Assembly: GCA_027011835.1 (NCBI GenBank)
Contig: JALUZN010000434.1
Span: 1 to 5,983 of the forward strand
DNA: 5,983 nucleotides
Reading direction: 5' to 3'
Origin: Draconibacterium sp.
Lineage (GTDB): Bacteria > Bacteroidota > Bacteroidia > Bacteroidales > Prolixibacteraceae
Numbering within the stretch: position 1 is the first letter of the stretch; each line of letters begins with the position of its first letter. The position numbers were made by a program, and so were the translations under genes. The notes beneath the pieces are model-generated. The model had not been told where the DNA came from and searched no databases. It saw only the letters and a program-made list of their open reading frames with translations. Below are positions 1-5,983 of this stretch, one piece after another.

Positions 1-34
1 GAGTTAATTAATTAAAGTCTTAGAAAATAATAAT

Positions 35-1462
35 ATGGTAAATAAAACAATCTCTCTCTTTCTGTTTTTTGCACTAGTTATTATTGGTGGGTGCAGTACT
101 CCTCAAACAAAAAAGAAGAGCAAAAACCGGCATTCTCATCGCGATTTGAAAGAGATAAAAAAAGAGGGGAAACTAAAAGTTCTGACCACTTACAGCAGCA
201 CCAGCTATTTTTTGTACCGGGGTGAGACTATGGGCTACGAATACGAAATGCTTCAACAATTTGCCGATTATCTGGGGGTAAAACCGGAGATTAAAATATC
301 GCAAAATATTGACGGATTATTAGACGATTTAAATAATGGCGATGTTGATTTAGTGGCACACGGAATTACCATTACGAACGAGCGAAAAGAGAAAGTTCAC
401 TTTACCGACTACCTCTACCTAACTCATCAGGTTTTGGTTCAGAAAAAACCCGATAACTGGCGAAAAATAGGATGGAGCAAACTGCAAAAATCGTTAATTC
501 ACGATGCTATTGAGTTAATTGGCGATACGGTTTCGGTCCGAAAAAATTCATCGTATATGCATCGCCTTGTTAACCTGTCGAACGAAATAGGTGGGAAAAT
601 TTATATCGATACACTTCCAGGAAACCTGTCGACCAATAAAATTATTGAGATGGTTGCCAATGGCAAAATTAAATACACCGTTGCCGACAACAACCTCGCA
701 AGCATTAACGCATCGTACTACCCTATTTTAGACATTAGTGTTCCCATAAGTTTTTCGCAACGAGTGGCGTGGGCCGTGCGTTCCGACTCTCCAGAACTCG
801 AAAAAGCAATAAACAACTGGCTGCACGAATTTAAAAAGAGTGTTGACTACTATGTGATTTACAACAAATACTTTAAGAATAACAGAAGTTTTAAGGCACG
901 TGGAAGGAGTGATTATTTAAGTCTCAACACAAATAAGATTAGTAAATACGACAATTTAATTAAAACCTATGCCAAAGAAATTGGTTGGGACTGGCGACTG
1001 TTGGCCGCTCAGATTTATCAGGAATCGAATTTCGACCCCCACAAAAAATCGTGGGCAGGAGCACATGGTTTAATGCAAATTATGCCCAGTACAGCGAAGG
1101 CTTTCGGCGTTAAAAACAAGAGCAATCCGGAAGAAAACATAAAAGGAGGGATAAACTATCTGAAAAATATTTCAGGAAAATTCGAATCGGTAAAAGACTC
1201 CGTTCAACGAATAAAATTTACTTTGGCAGCATACAATTGTGGCTACCATCATATCTTCGATGCGCAAAAACTGGCAAAAGAGGAGAATCTTAAAGCAGAT
1301 GTTTGGGACAATAATGTGGAGAAAGCGATTTTAAAACTCAGCTATCGCGAAAACTATTCGAAACCATTTATAAAATACGGTTATGTACGCGGACAAGAGC
1401 CCTACAATTACGTACGACAGATTTTTGACCGCTACGAAAACTACAAACAATTTATCGAATAA
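35..1462 (+). CDS. mltF: MltF-type membrane-bound lytic murein transglycosylase (lipoprotein)
   Basis: This is a 475-residue envelope lipoprotein predicted to cleave the MurNAc-GlcNAc bond of peptidoglycan, leaving 1,6-anhydro-MurNAc ends. Residues 1-19 form a lipoprotein signal, with the lipobox I17-G-G-C20. The residues after C20 (STPQ) lack the acidic run that sends Bacteroidota lipoproteins to the cell surface, so a periplasm-facing location is inferred. Residues about 45-285 resemble a family 3 solute-binding domain, including the GDVDLVAHGITIT segment at 102-114. Residues about 305-470 are an SLT lysozyme-like domain: catalytic Glu is E330 in YQESNFDP, followed by GLMQIMPSTA (345-354), AAYNCG (398-403) with DAQKLA (409-414), and YVRQI (459-463). 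This two-domain order and length match E. coli MltF. The gene starts at ATG 35, which supplies the complete signal peptide. The 34 bases upstream show no recognisable promoter. It stands alone, 341 bases before nadA. Confidence 0.93.
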   Translation: MVNKTISLFLFFALVIIGGCSTPQTKKKSKNRHSHRDLKEIKKEGKLKVLTTYSSTSYFLYRGETMGYEYEMLQQFADYLGVKPEIKISQNIDGLLDDLNNGDVDLVAHGITITNERKEKVHFTDYLYLTHQVLVQKKPDNWRKIGWSKLQKSLIHDAIELIGDTVSVRKNSSYMHRLVNLSNEIGGKIYIDTLPGNLSTNKIIEMVANGKIKYTVADNNLASINASYYPILDISVPISFSQRVAWAVRSDSPELEKAINNWLHEFKKSVDYYVIYNKYFKNNRSFKARGRSDYLSLNTNKISKYDNLIKTYAKEIGWDWRLLAAQIYQESNFDPHKKSWAGAHGLMQIMPSTAKAFGVKNKSNPEENIKGGINYLKNISGKFESVKDSVQRIKFTLAAYNCGYHHIFDAQKLAKEENLKADVWDNNVEKAILKLSYRENYSKPFIKYGYVRGQEPYNYVRQIFDRYENYKQFIE

Positions 1463-1803
1463 AAGGCAACTTTTAAATATAATGGTTCGGTATATTCTTA
1501 TAAATTTCTCATAAACAGAGAATTACAAGACACAAGACAATCATGGCAATTTACTAAAGATCAGACCTTTGCGACTGTGCGGCTTTGTAATAAACAAATA
1601 TTTAACAAAGTATTGAAATAGAAAGCACTACAAAACTTACACTCAAACCACATAGCTTTACCCGAAAACCGACCAGAATTAAGTATTTTTTGATACCTCA
1701 GTATTAAACATTTCAGACAAATTACTGTTTTTTTAAATGAATTCTTAATTTTGCGCCCAATTTATTGTCGATGGCAAAAATGGCAAACCATAAAATGAGA
1801 AAA
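1463..1803. other. Gene-free spacer between mltF and nadA
   Basis: This AT-rich stretch holds no open frame of useful length on either strand; the longest ATG frames seen on the + strand are around ten codons (for example from 1482). Its 3' end carries the predicted nadA promoter. Just after mltF there is a weak inverted repeat, TTCTC at 1506-1510 and GAGAA at 1518-1522, with a seven-base loop and no following T run, so I do not call it a terminator. I see no tRNA, riboswitch or repeat array. The last bases (1765-1803) are in frame with nadA and contain upstream alternative starts. Confidence 0.6.
1746..1753 (+). promoter_or_regulatory. Predicted Bacteroidota-type -7 element of nadA
   Basis: TAATTTTG at 1746-1753, followed by C, is a full match to the Bacteroidota sigma-ABfr -7 consensus TAnnTTTG. 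The partner -33 box is poor: no TTTG lies at the expected distance, only a TG within ACTGTTT at 1724-1730. Transcription would start near 1757-1760. That places the TTG at 1765 and the ATG at 1771 almost at the RNA 5' end and leaves a leader of about 44 bases for the ATG at 1804. The call rests on the motif and its position alone. Confidence 0.5.
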
Positions 1804-2796
1804 ATGGAACAGGTAGAGATAAATAAAATGCTGGAGGAGAAAGGTTTTATTGATGAATCGATTGATTCGAAACTCAATTTAGTTGAAGAGATTAAAAAAC
1901 TTAAAAAAGAGAAAAATGCTGTTATTCTCAGCCATTTTTATGTTGAAGGCGAACTGCAAGACATTGCCGATTATGTGGGCGACAGTTTGGGATTAGCACA
2001 GGAAGCCGCTAAAACCGATGCCGAAACAATTGTGTTTGTTGGCGTGCATTTTATGGCCGAAACAGCAAAAATTATAAACCCCAATAAAAAAGTTATTTTG
2101 CCCGACTTAAAAGCCAGCTGCTCTTTGGCAGAGTCGGCACCGGCCGAAACATTTGCAGAATTTAAAGCAAATTACCCCGACCACAAAGTTATTACCTACA
2201 TAAACGCCACCGCTGCTTTAAAAACAATGACCGATGTTGTTTGTACATCGGCAAATGCAAAGCAAATTGTAGAGAGTTTTCCAAAAGAACAAAAACTTAT
2301 TTTTGCTCCCGATAAAAATCTGGGAGGTTACATAAACAGCATTACCGGCCGCGAAATGGTTCTGTGGGATGGAGCATGCGTAGTTCACGAGCAGTATTCG
2401 GTAGAGAACATTGTTAAGCTGATGGACGAGCACACCGACGCCGAATTTATTGCCCACCCCGAGTGCGAAAAACCGGTTCTTTTACTGGCAAAACACATTG
2501 GCTCAACTACTTCGCTTTTAAACTATGTTCAATCGAGTAGCGCAAAAAAGTTTATTGTTGCAACCGAAAGCGGCATTTTACACCAAATGGTAAAAGCATG
2601 CCCCGATAAAATCTTTATTCCGGCACCTTCTGCCGACTCTACTTGTGCTTGCAACGACTGTGAGTTTATGAAACTTAACAGTTTAAAAAAGCTCTATTTA
2701 TGTATGAAATACGAGCAGCCCGAAGTTACTCTTCCCGATGATGTAATTGAGAAAGCAAAAATTCCGATTCAGCGAATGCTCGAAATTTCAAAATAA
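1804..2796 (+). CDS. nadA: Quinolinate synthase (NadA)
   Basis: This cytoplasmic enzyme condenses iminoaspartate with dihydroxyacetone phosphate to quinolinate, the second step of de novo NAD synthesis. The frame is open from TTG 1765 (343 codons); residue numbers here count from that codon. The three [4Fe-4S] ligand positions are present: C119 in KASCSLAES, C205 in WDGACVV, and C299 at the end of CACNDCEFM. Other family signatures are SHFYV with H57 and Y59, DIADYVGDSL (66-75), HFMAET (95-100), VVCTSANA (158-165), APDKNLGGYI (181-190), HPEC (231-234) and TESG (267-270). All are intact, so the enzyme should be functional. I chose ATG 1804 because it gives a normal leader from the predicted promoter and drops a Met/Lys-rich tail that looks non-conserved; ATG 1771, 1780 and 1795 remain possible. 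No nadB or nadC is adjacent, so its partners must be encoded elsewhere. It probably forms its own transcript. Confidence 0.96.
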   Translation: MEQVEINKMLEEKGFIDESIDSKLNLVEEIKKLKKEKNAVILSHFYVEGELQDIADYVGDSLGLAQEAAKTDAETIVFVGVHFMAETAKIINPNKKVILPDLKASCSLAESAPAETFAEFKANYPDHKVITYINATAALKTMTDVVCTSANAKQIVESFPKEQKLIFAPDKNLGGYINSITGREMVLWDGACVVHEQYSVENIVKLMDEHTDAEFIAHPECEKPVLLLAKHIGSTTSLLNYVQSSSAKKFIVATESGILHQMVKACPDKIFIPAPSADSTCACNDCEFMKLNSLKKLYLCMKYEQPEVTLPDDVIEKAKIPIQRMLEISK

Positions 2797-2946
2797 ATTA
2801 TTGCTTTTTCCCTTTCCATTTCCGGCTTTACTTTTTTGTCTGTTCTGCTGAAAATCCTATTATTTTCATTATTTTTAGGTTTCAATCGAAGATGCTTTCG
2901 GAGTCGTATTCCCTGACTTCAAACAACTTCACTAAAAATAGAATTT
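2797..2946. other. Pyrimidine-rich spacer between nadA and the TIM-barrel gene
   Basis: This 150-base spacer begins with a strongly pyrimidine-rich tract: 39 of the 46 bases at 2801-2846 are C or T on the + strand. No stable hairpin is visible, so an intrinsic terminator for nadA is not supported; Rho-type termination in the G-poor tract is possible. A weak promoter candidate follows, TTTG at 2835-2838 with TATTTTCA at 2861-2868 (22-base spacing, only a partial match to TAnnTTTG). A promoter for the downstream pair should lie here, but I cannot place it confidently. Confidence 0.4.
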
Positions 2947-3942
2947 ATGGCAAGAGCAGTAACTCTTTTTACCGGACAGTGGGCAGACCTCCCCATAGAA
3001 ACAATGTGCCAAAAAGCACAGGAATTTGGGTACGATGGCCTCGAACTTTGTTGCTGGGGCGACCACATGGAGATTGATAAAGCCGACCAGGATTATTGTA
3101 ACCAACGAAAAGCACTTCTCGAGAAATATGATTTAAAACTCTTTGCCATTTCAAGTCATTTGGTTGGGCAGTGTGTTGCCGACAAAATCGACGAGCGCCA
3201 TAAAAGTATCCTCCCCGATTATATTTGGGGCGACGGCAACCCCGAAGGAGTACGACAACGGGCAGCTGCTGAAATGATTAAAACGGCAAAAGTTGCTAAA
3301 ATGCTCGGGCTGAACACTGTGGTTGGGTTTACAGGAAGTCCGATTTGGCACTTTCTTTATTCGTTTCCTCCGGTAACCACCGAAATGGTAGAGAAAGGGT
3401 ACGAAGAGTTTGCAAACCGGTGGATTCCTATTTTAGATGAATACGAAAAACTAGGGGTAAAATTTGCACTCGAAGTGCACCCTACCGAAATCGCTTTCGA
3501 TATTCATACTGCTCATTTAACACTAAAAGCACTAAATAATCATCCTGCTTTCGGGTTTAATTTCGACCCCAGCCATTTTGGATATCAACATGTCGATTAT
3601 GTGAAATTTATCTACGAATTTCCCAATCGCATTTTTCATGTTCATATGAAAGATGCATATTGGAGCGATGTACCAATGAGTGTTGGTGTTTTTGGTGGGC
3701 ATATGGATTTTGGCGATAATCGCCGTTACTGGAACTTCCGTAGTTTGGGGCGCGGCAAAATTAATTTCGAAAATATTATTCGTGCATTAAACGATATTAA
3801 CTATCGCGGTCCGCTTTCGGTTGAATGGGAAGACAGTGGGATGAACCGCGAAGTAGGGGCAAAAGAGGCATGTAATTTTGTGAAATTTGTCGATTTCGAA
3901 TCTTCCGATATTGCATTCGACGATGCCATGCAAAAAGAGTGA
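2947..3942 (+). CDS. Sugar phosphate isomerase/epimerase-like TIM-barrel protein
   Basis: This 331-residue protein belongs to the xylose isomerase-like / AP endonuclease 2 TIM-barrel superfamily (COG1082, the group of IolE, IolI and many keto-sugar enzymes). The divalent-metal site can be placed: E176 in LEVHPTE, D207 and H210 in FDPSH, H231/H233 in HVHMKD, and E293 in SVEWED. Strand-helix periodicity is visible throughout (for example YDGLEL near 29-34 and LNTVVGF near 122-128). There is no signal peptide, so it should be cytoplasmic. The start is secure: the frame has a TGA at 2914-2916 and no other start codon before ATG 2947. The next gene, 68 bases on, is a Gfo/Idh/MocA oxidoreductase, the usual partner of this family. 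Possible roles are isomerisation, epimerisation, dehydration, or cleavage of a keto-glycoside; the substrate is not readable from sequence. Family assignment is firm and exact function unknown. Confidence 0.87.
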   Translation: MARAVTLFTGQWADLPIETMCQKAQEFGYDGLELCCWGDHMEIDKADQDYCNQRKALLEKYDLKLFAISSHLVGQCVADKIDERHKSILPDYIWGDGNPEGVRQRAAAEMIKTAKVAKMLGLNTVVGFTGSPIWHFLYSFPPVTTEMVEKGYEEFANRWIPILDEYEKLGVKFALEVHPTEIAFDIHTAHLTLKALNNHPAFGFNFDPSHFGYQHVDYVKFIYEFPNRIFHVHMKDAYWSDVPMSVGVFGGHMDFGDNRRYWNFRSLGRGKINFENIIRALNDINYRGPLSVEWEDSGMNREVGAKEACNFVKFVDFESSDIAFDDAMQKE

Positions 3943-4010
3943 GAAAGGATAAAATAACAACAATAATCTTTGGAATTACAGTATTGTATTTCTAACAATC
4001 TTAAAAAGAC

Positions 4011-5324
4011 ATGACCAACAGAAGAGCTTTTATCAGAAATTCTGCTTTGGCAACTGCCGGAGTAGGAATTGCGGCCTCAATGCCGCTGGCAATGAACTCG
4101 TGTGCCAATGCAAACGAGAAATTAGTGTGCGCATTAGTTGGAGCAAAAGGAATGGGTTTTGCCGACCTGAAGACATTCCTCCGCCAGAAAAACACCGAAT
4201 GTGCAGCCATTGCCGATGTCGATGAAAATATATTAAATCAGCGCCTGTCCGATACAGAGAAAATTCAGGGCAAGCGGCCAAAAGGGTTTAAAGATTTCAG
4301 AAAATTATTAGAAGAGCCGGGAATTGATGTGATAATTATCGGTACTCCCGACCACTGGCATTTGCTGCCGTTTGTATATGCCGCACAGGAAGGGAAACAC
4401 ATATATTGTGAGAAACCGCTGTCGAATACCATTGAAGAGATAAATATTATGGAGCGTGCCGCCAATCGTTACGAAACAATTGCGCAAATTGGACAGTGGC
4501 AGCGCAGTGGAAAACACTGGCTCGATGCCATTAATTTTGTACACTCGGGAAAACTGGGAAAAATACGCACAGTTCGTACGTGGTCGTATCAGGGGTGGAT
4601 GAAATCGATACCCGTAAAACCCGACGCTCCGGTTCCGGCCGGTGTCGATTACGATTTCTGGCTGGGGCCGGCAAAAAAACGACCGTTTAATCCAAACCGA
4701 TTTCACTTTAATTTCAGGTGGTTTTGGGATTATGCCGGTGGCATGATGACTGACTGGGGAGTGCATATTATCGACTTTGCATTGTATGGCATGCAGGTTA
4801 AGTCGCCAAAATCGGTAATGGCAATGGGTGGCAAATTTGCTTACCCCAACGATGCCGCCGAAACTCCTGACACATTACAGGCATTGTACGATTTTGAAGA
4901 TTTCACCATGCTCTGGTACCATGGAATTGGAATTGACGGCGGTTATTATGGCCGCTCGCATGGAGTTGGTTTTGTTGGAAACAACGGAACTTTAGTGGTC
5001 GACCGGCAAGGCTGGGAAGTAATTCCCGAAGGAGGCAAAAATCCACGAATGGAACGCGTTGAATTAACAAAAGGAGATGGGAAGGACCTAGATAACCACA
5101 TGAAAAACTTTATTGAGTGTATTAAAAATAACGATAGAAATACACATACAAATATCGAAATTGCCGCGAATACGGCACGTGTTTGTCACCTTGGAAACAT
5201 GGCCTACAAAACCGGACGCCGTTTGTATTGGGATGCCAAAAACACTAAATTCATTAACGACAACGAGGCAAACAAACTGCTGGTGCCCACCTATCGTGCA
5301 CCTTGGGAGTTGCCTAAGATTTAA
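4011..5324 (+). CDS. Gfo/Idh/MocA family oxidoreductase with twin-arginine signal
   Basis: This is a 437-residue NAD(P)-dependent sugar or glycoside dehydrogenase. The N terminus has a twin-arginine motif, NRRAFIR (3-9), then a hydrophobic stretch (about 11-28) ending at MNSC31, which might serve as a non-canonical lipobox. Folded export through Tat, cofactor bound, is inferred. The Rossmann domain begins with ALVGAKGMG (41-49). Family motifs follow: GTPDHWH (111-117), CEKP (133-136) with the probable catalytic K135, and AGGMMTDWGVHIID (242-255) with D248 and H252. The C terminus ends YRAPWELPKI, a tail common in the Tat-exported subgroup. The start at ATG 4011 follows an A-rich stretch and provides the full signal. 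It lies 68 bases after the TIM-barrel gene, probably in one operon. By analogy with exported Bacteroidota relatives it may oxidise a sugar hydroxyl to a ketone. The substrate and direction are unknown. Confidence 0.9.
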   Translation: MTNRRAFIRNSALATAGVGIAASMPLAMNSCANANEKLVCALVGAKGMGFADLKTFLRQKNTECAAIADVDENILNQRLSDTEKIQGKRPKGFKDFRKLLEEPGIDVIIIGTPDHWHLLPFVYAAQEGKHIYCEKPLSNTIEEINIMERAANRYETIAQIGQWQRSGKHWLDAINFVHSGKLGKIRTVRTWSYQGWMKSIPVKPDAPVPAGVDYDFWLGPAKKRPFNPNRFHFNFRWFWDYAGGMMTDWGVHIIDFALYGMQVKSPKSVMAMGGKFAYPNDAAETPDTLQALYDFEDFTMLWYHGIGIDGGYYGRSHGVGFVGNNGTLVVDRQGWEVIPEGGKNPRMERVELTKGDGKDLDNHMKNFIECIKNNDRNTHTNIEIAANTARVCHLGNMAYKTGRRLYWDAKNTKFINDNEANKLLVPTYRAPWELPKI

Positions 5325-5336
5325 TTAAACGAATTA

Positions 5337-5369
5337 AATTGTGCTTTCACAAAATGTGAGGGTACAATT
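5337..5369 (+). other. Intergenic 14-bp RNA hairpin (possible terminator or attenuator)
   Basis: Bases 5337-5350 (AATTGTGCTTTCAC) pair without interruption to 5356-5369 (GTGAGGGTACAATT) around the loop AAAAT. Eleven pairs are Watson-Crick and three are G-U wobbles that form only in a + strand transcript; on the other strand they would be A-C mismatches. The hairpin starts 13 bases after the oxidoreductase stop codon and ends 26 bases before the deaminase start. No T run follows directly; five Ts occur at 5387-5391, too far for a classical intrinsic terminator. It may be a transcript-end or processing structure, or an attenuator for the deaminase. Confidence 0.55.
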
Positions 5370-5395
5370 CCAATAATCATAAAAACTTTTTAGCA

Positions 5396-5983
5396 ATGAA
5401 AGACTTTATAAACAACATTCCAAAAGCAGAGCTTCATCTGCATATTGAAGGTTCGTTTGAACCCGAATTAATGTTTAAAATAGCACAGCGAAACGGAATT
5501 AAATTAAAATATAATTCGGTTGAAGACTTAAAAAAAGAGTACAGCTTTAATAATCTTCAGGAATTTCTCGACATCTATTACGAAGGTGCCGGAGTATTAA
5601 TTAACGAGCAGGATTTCTACGATTTAACATGGGCATATCTCGAAAAAGCACACGAACAAAACATTGTTCACACCGAAATATTTTTCGATCCGCAAACGCA
5701 TACCGAACGGGGCGTTGAGTTTAGCACAGTAATTAACGGCATACATAAAGCGCTCGAAGACGGTAAAACAAAACTGGGTATCTCGTCAAAACTTATTATG
5801 TGTTTTCTTCGTCATCTCGATGAAAGTGAAGCAATAAAAACATTGGAACAGGCACTGCCTTATAAAGATAGTATTGTTGCAGTTGGTCTCGATTCGTCGG
5901 AAGTTGGCCATCCGCCAAATAAATTTGAACGGGTTTTTGAAAAGGCCATTCGCGAAGGGTTTCTAACCGTTGCCCACGCAGGA
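5396..5983 (+). CDS. Adenine/adenosine deaminase, N-terminal part (cut by window end)
   Basis: The frame opens at ATG 5396 and runs through 196 codons to the window edge without a stop, so the C-terminal part is missing (relatives are usually about 330-350 residues). It is a cytoplasmic zinc-dependent amidohydrolase of purine salvage, deaminating adenine to hypoxanthine or adenosine to inosine. Visible features are the metal motif H14-L-H16 in KAELHLHIEGS, the segment EIFFDPQTHTERGV (94-107), GLDSSEVGHPP (164-174), and the third metal ligand H194 in AHAG at the very edge. The FFDPQTHT and LDSSEVGHPP segments are characteristic, from memory of the family, of the adenine deaminase branch represented by Pseudomonas Pa0148 and yeast Aah1, so adenine is the likelier substrate. 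The C-terminal catalytic aspartates are outside the window. It lies 71 bases after the oxidoreductase, behind a hairpin, so co-transcription is uncertain. Confidence 0.92.
   Translation, partial: MKDFINNIPKAELHLHIEGSFEPELMFKIAQRNGIKLKYNSVEDLKKEYSFNNLQEFLDIYYEGAGVLINEQDFYDLTWAYLEKAHEQNIVHTEIFFDPQTHTERGVEFSTVINGIHKALEDGKTKLGISSKLIMCFLRHLDESEAIKTLEQALPYKDSIVAVGLDSSEVGHPPNKFERVFEKAIREGFLTVAHAG

Noticed and set aside
4..15. TTAATTAATTAA palindrome at the window start
   Set aside because: It is a simple A/T palindrome, common by chance in this base composition, and nothing nearby supports a binding site.
1506..1522. TTCTC / GAGAA inverted repeat after mltF as a terminator
   Set aside because: The stem is only five pairs with a seven-base loop in AT-rich sequence, and no T run follows.
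1706..1737. AAACA / TGTTT repeat followed by a T run as a terminator upstream of nadA
   Set aside because: The stem is five mostly A-T pairs with a 15-base loop; such repeats are expected by chance in this AT-rich spacer.
2892..3077. 61-codon + strand frame overlapping the start of the TIM-barrel gene
   Set aside because: It lies mostly inside the TIM-barrel gene in another frame, its product has no recognisable fold, and the overlapping protein has clear metal-site motifs.
3964..3972. TAATCTTTG as a promoter for the oxidoreductase
   Set aside because: The spacing within the -7 element is three bases instead of two and no -33 box was found; the 68-base gap fits co-transcription with the preceding gene.
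3960..3987. ACAATA / TATTGT inverted repeat between the TIM-barrel and oxidoreductase genes
   Set aside because: Six mostly A-T pairs around a 16-base loop is a weak structure, and a competing TAAT/ATTA pairing exists inside it.
4308..4766. 152-codon minus strand frame inside the oxidoreductase gene
   Set aside because: It is fully antisense to a gene with intact family motifs and its translation resembles no known protein; it is a shadow frame.
2947..5324. Assignment of the pair as inositol catabolism (IolE/IolG)
   Set aside because: The families are shared, but the oxidoreductase is Tat-exported unlike IolG, and no other iol gene is visible, so naming them would over-reach.

Overview
The window comes from a Bacteroidota chromosome. 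It is AT-rich, has no clear Shine-Dalgarno sites (start codons follow A-rich stretches), carries a TAnnTTTG-type promoter element ahead of nadA, and encodes proteins whose wording is typical of this phylum. Something near the Marinilabiliales (Prolixibacteraceae-like) is plausible, but that is an impression from protein style, not a demonstrated placement. All five genes lie on the + strand. I see no RNA gene, insertion sequence, CRISPR array or phage gene.

Layout: (1) 35-1462 encodes an MltF-type lipoprotein, with a solute-binding-like domain fused to a lytic transglycosylase domain, for peptidoglycan turnover. (2) 1463-1803 is a gene-free stretch ending in the predicted nadA promoter. (3) 1804-2796 (frame open from 1765) is nadA, quinolinate synthase, the [4Fe-4S] enzyme of de novo NAD synthesis; nadB and nadC are not in the window. 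(4) 2797-2946 is a pyrimidine-rich spacer. (5) 2947-3942 is a TIM-barrel sugar isomerase/epimerase-like metalloenzyme. (6) 4011-5324 is a Gfo/Idh/MocA NAD(P)-dependent oxidoreductase with a twin-arginine signal. (7) 5325-5395 holds a 14-bp RNA hairpin. (8) 5396-end is the first 196 codons of an adenosine/adenine deaminase, most like the adenine-specific branch, cut off by the window edge.

The first two genes look like independent housekeeping units. The TIM-barrel protein and the oxidoreductase are probably co-transcribed (68-base gap) and form a recurrent sugar-processing pair: the oxidoreductase would make a keto-sugar or keto-glycoside, and the barrel enzyme would isomerise, epimerise or cleave it. 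Their substrate cannot be read from sequence. The deaminase may be in the same transcript or separated by the hairpin. The window is mostly ordinary metabolism. The points most worth checking are the apparent compartment mismatch within the sugar pair, the hairpin before the deaminase, and a possible link between the pair and purine salvage. No clearly new system is demonstrated.
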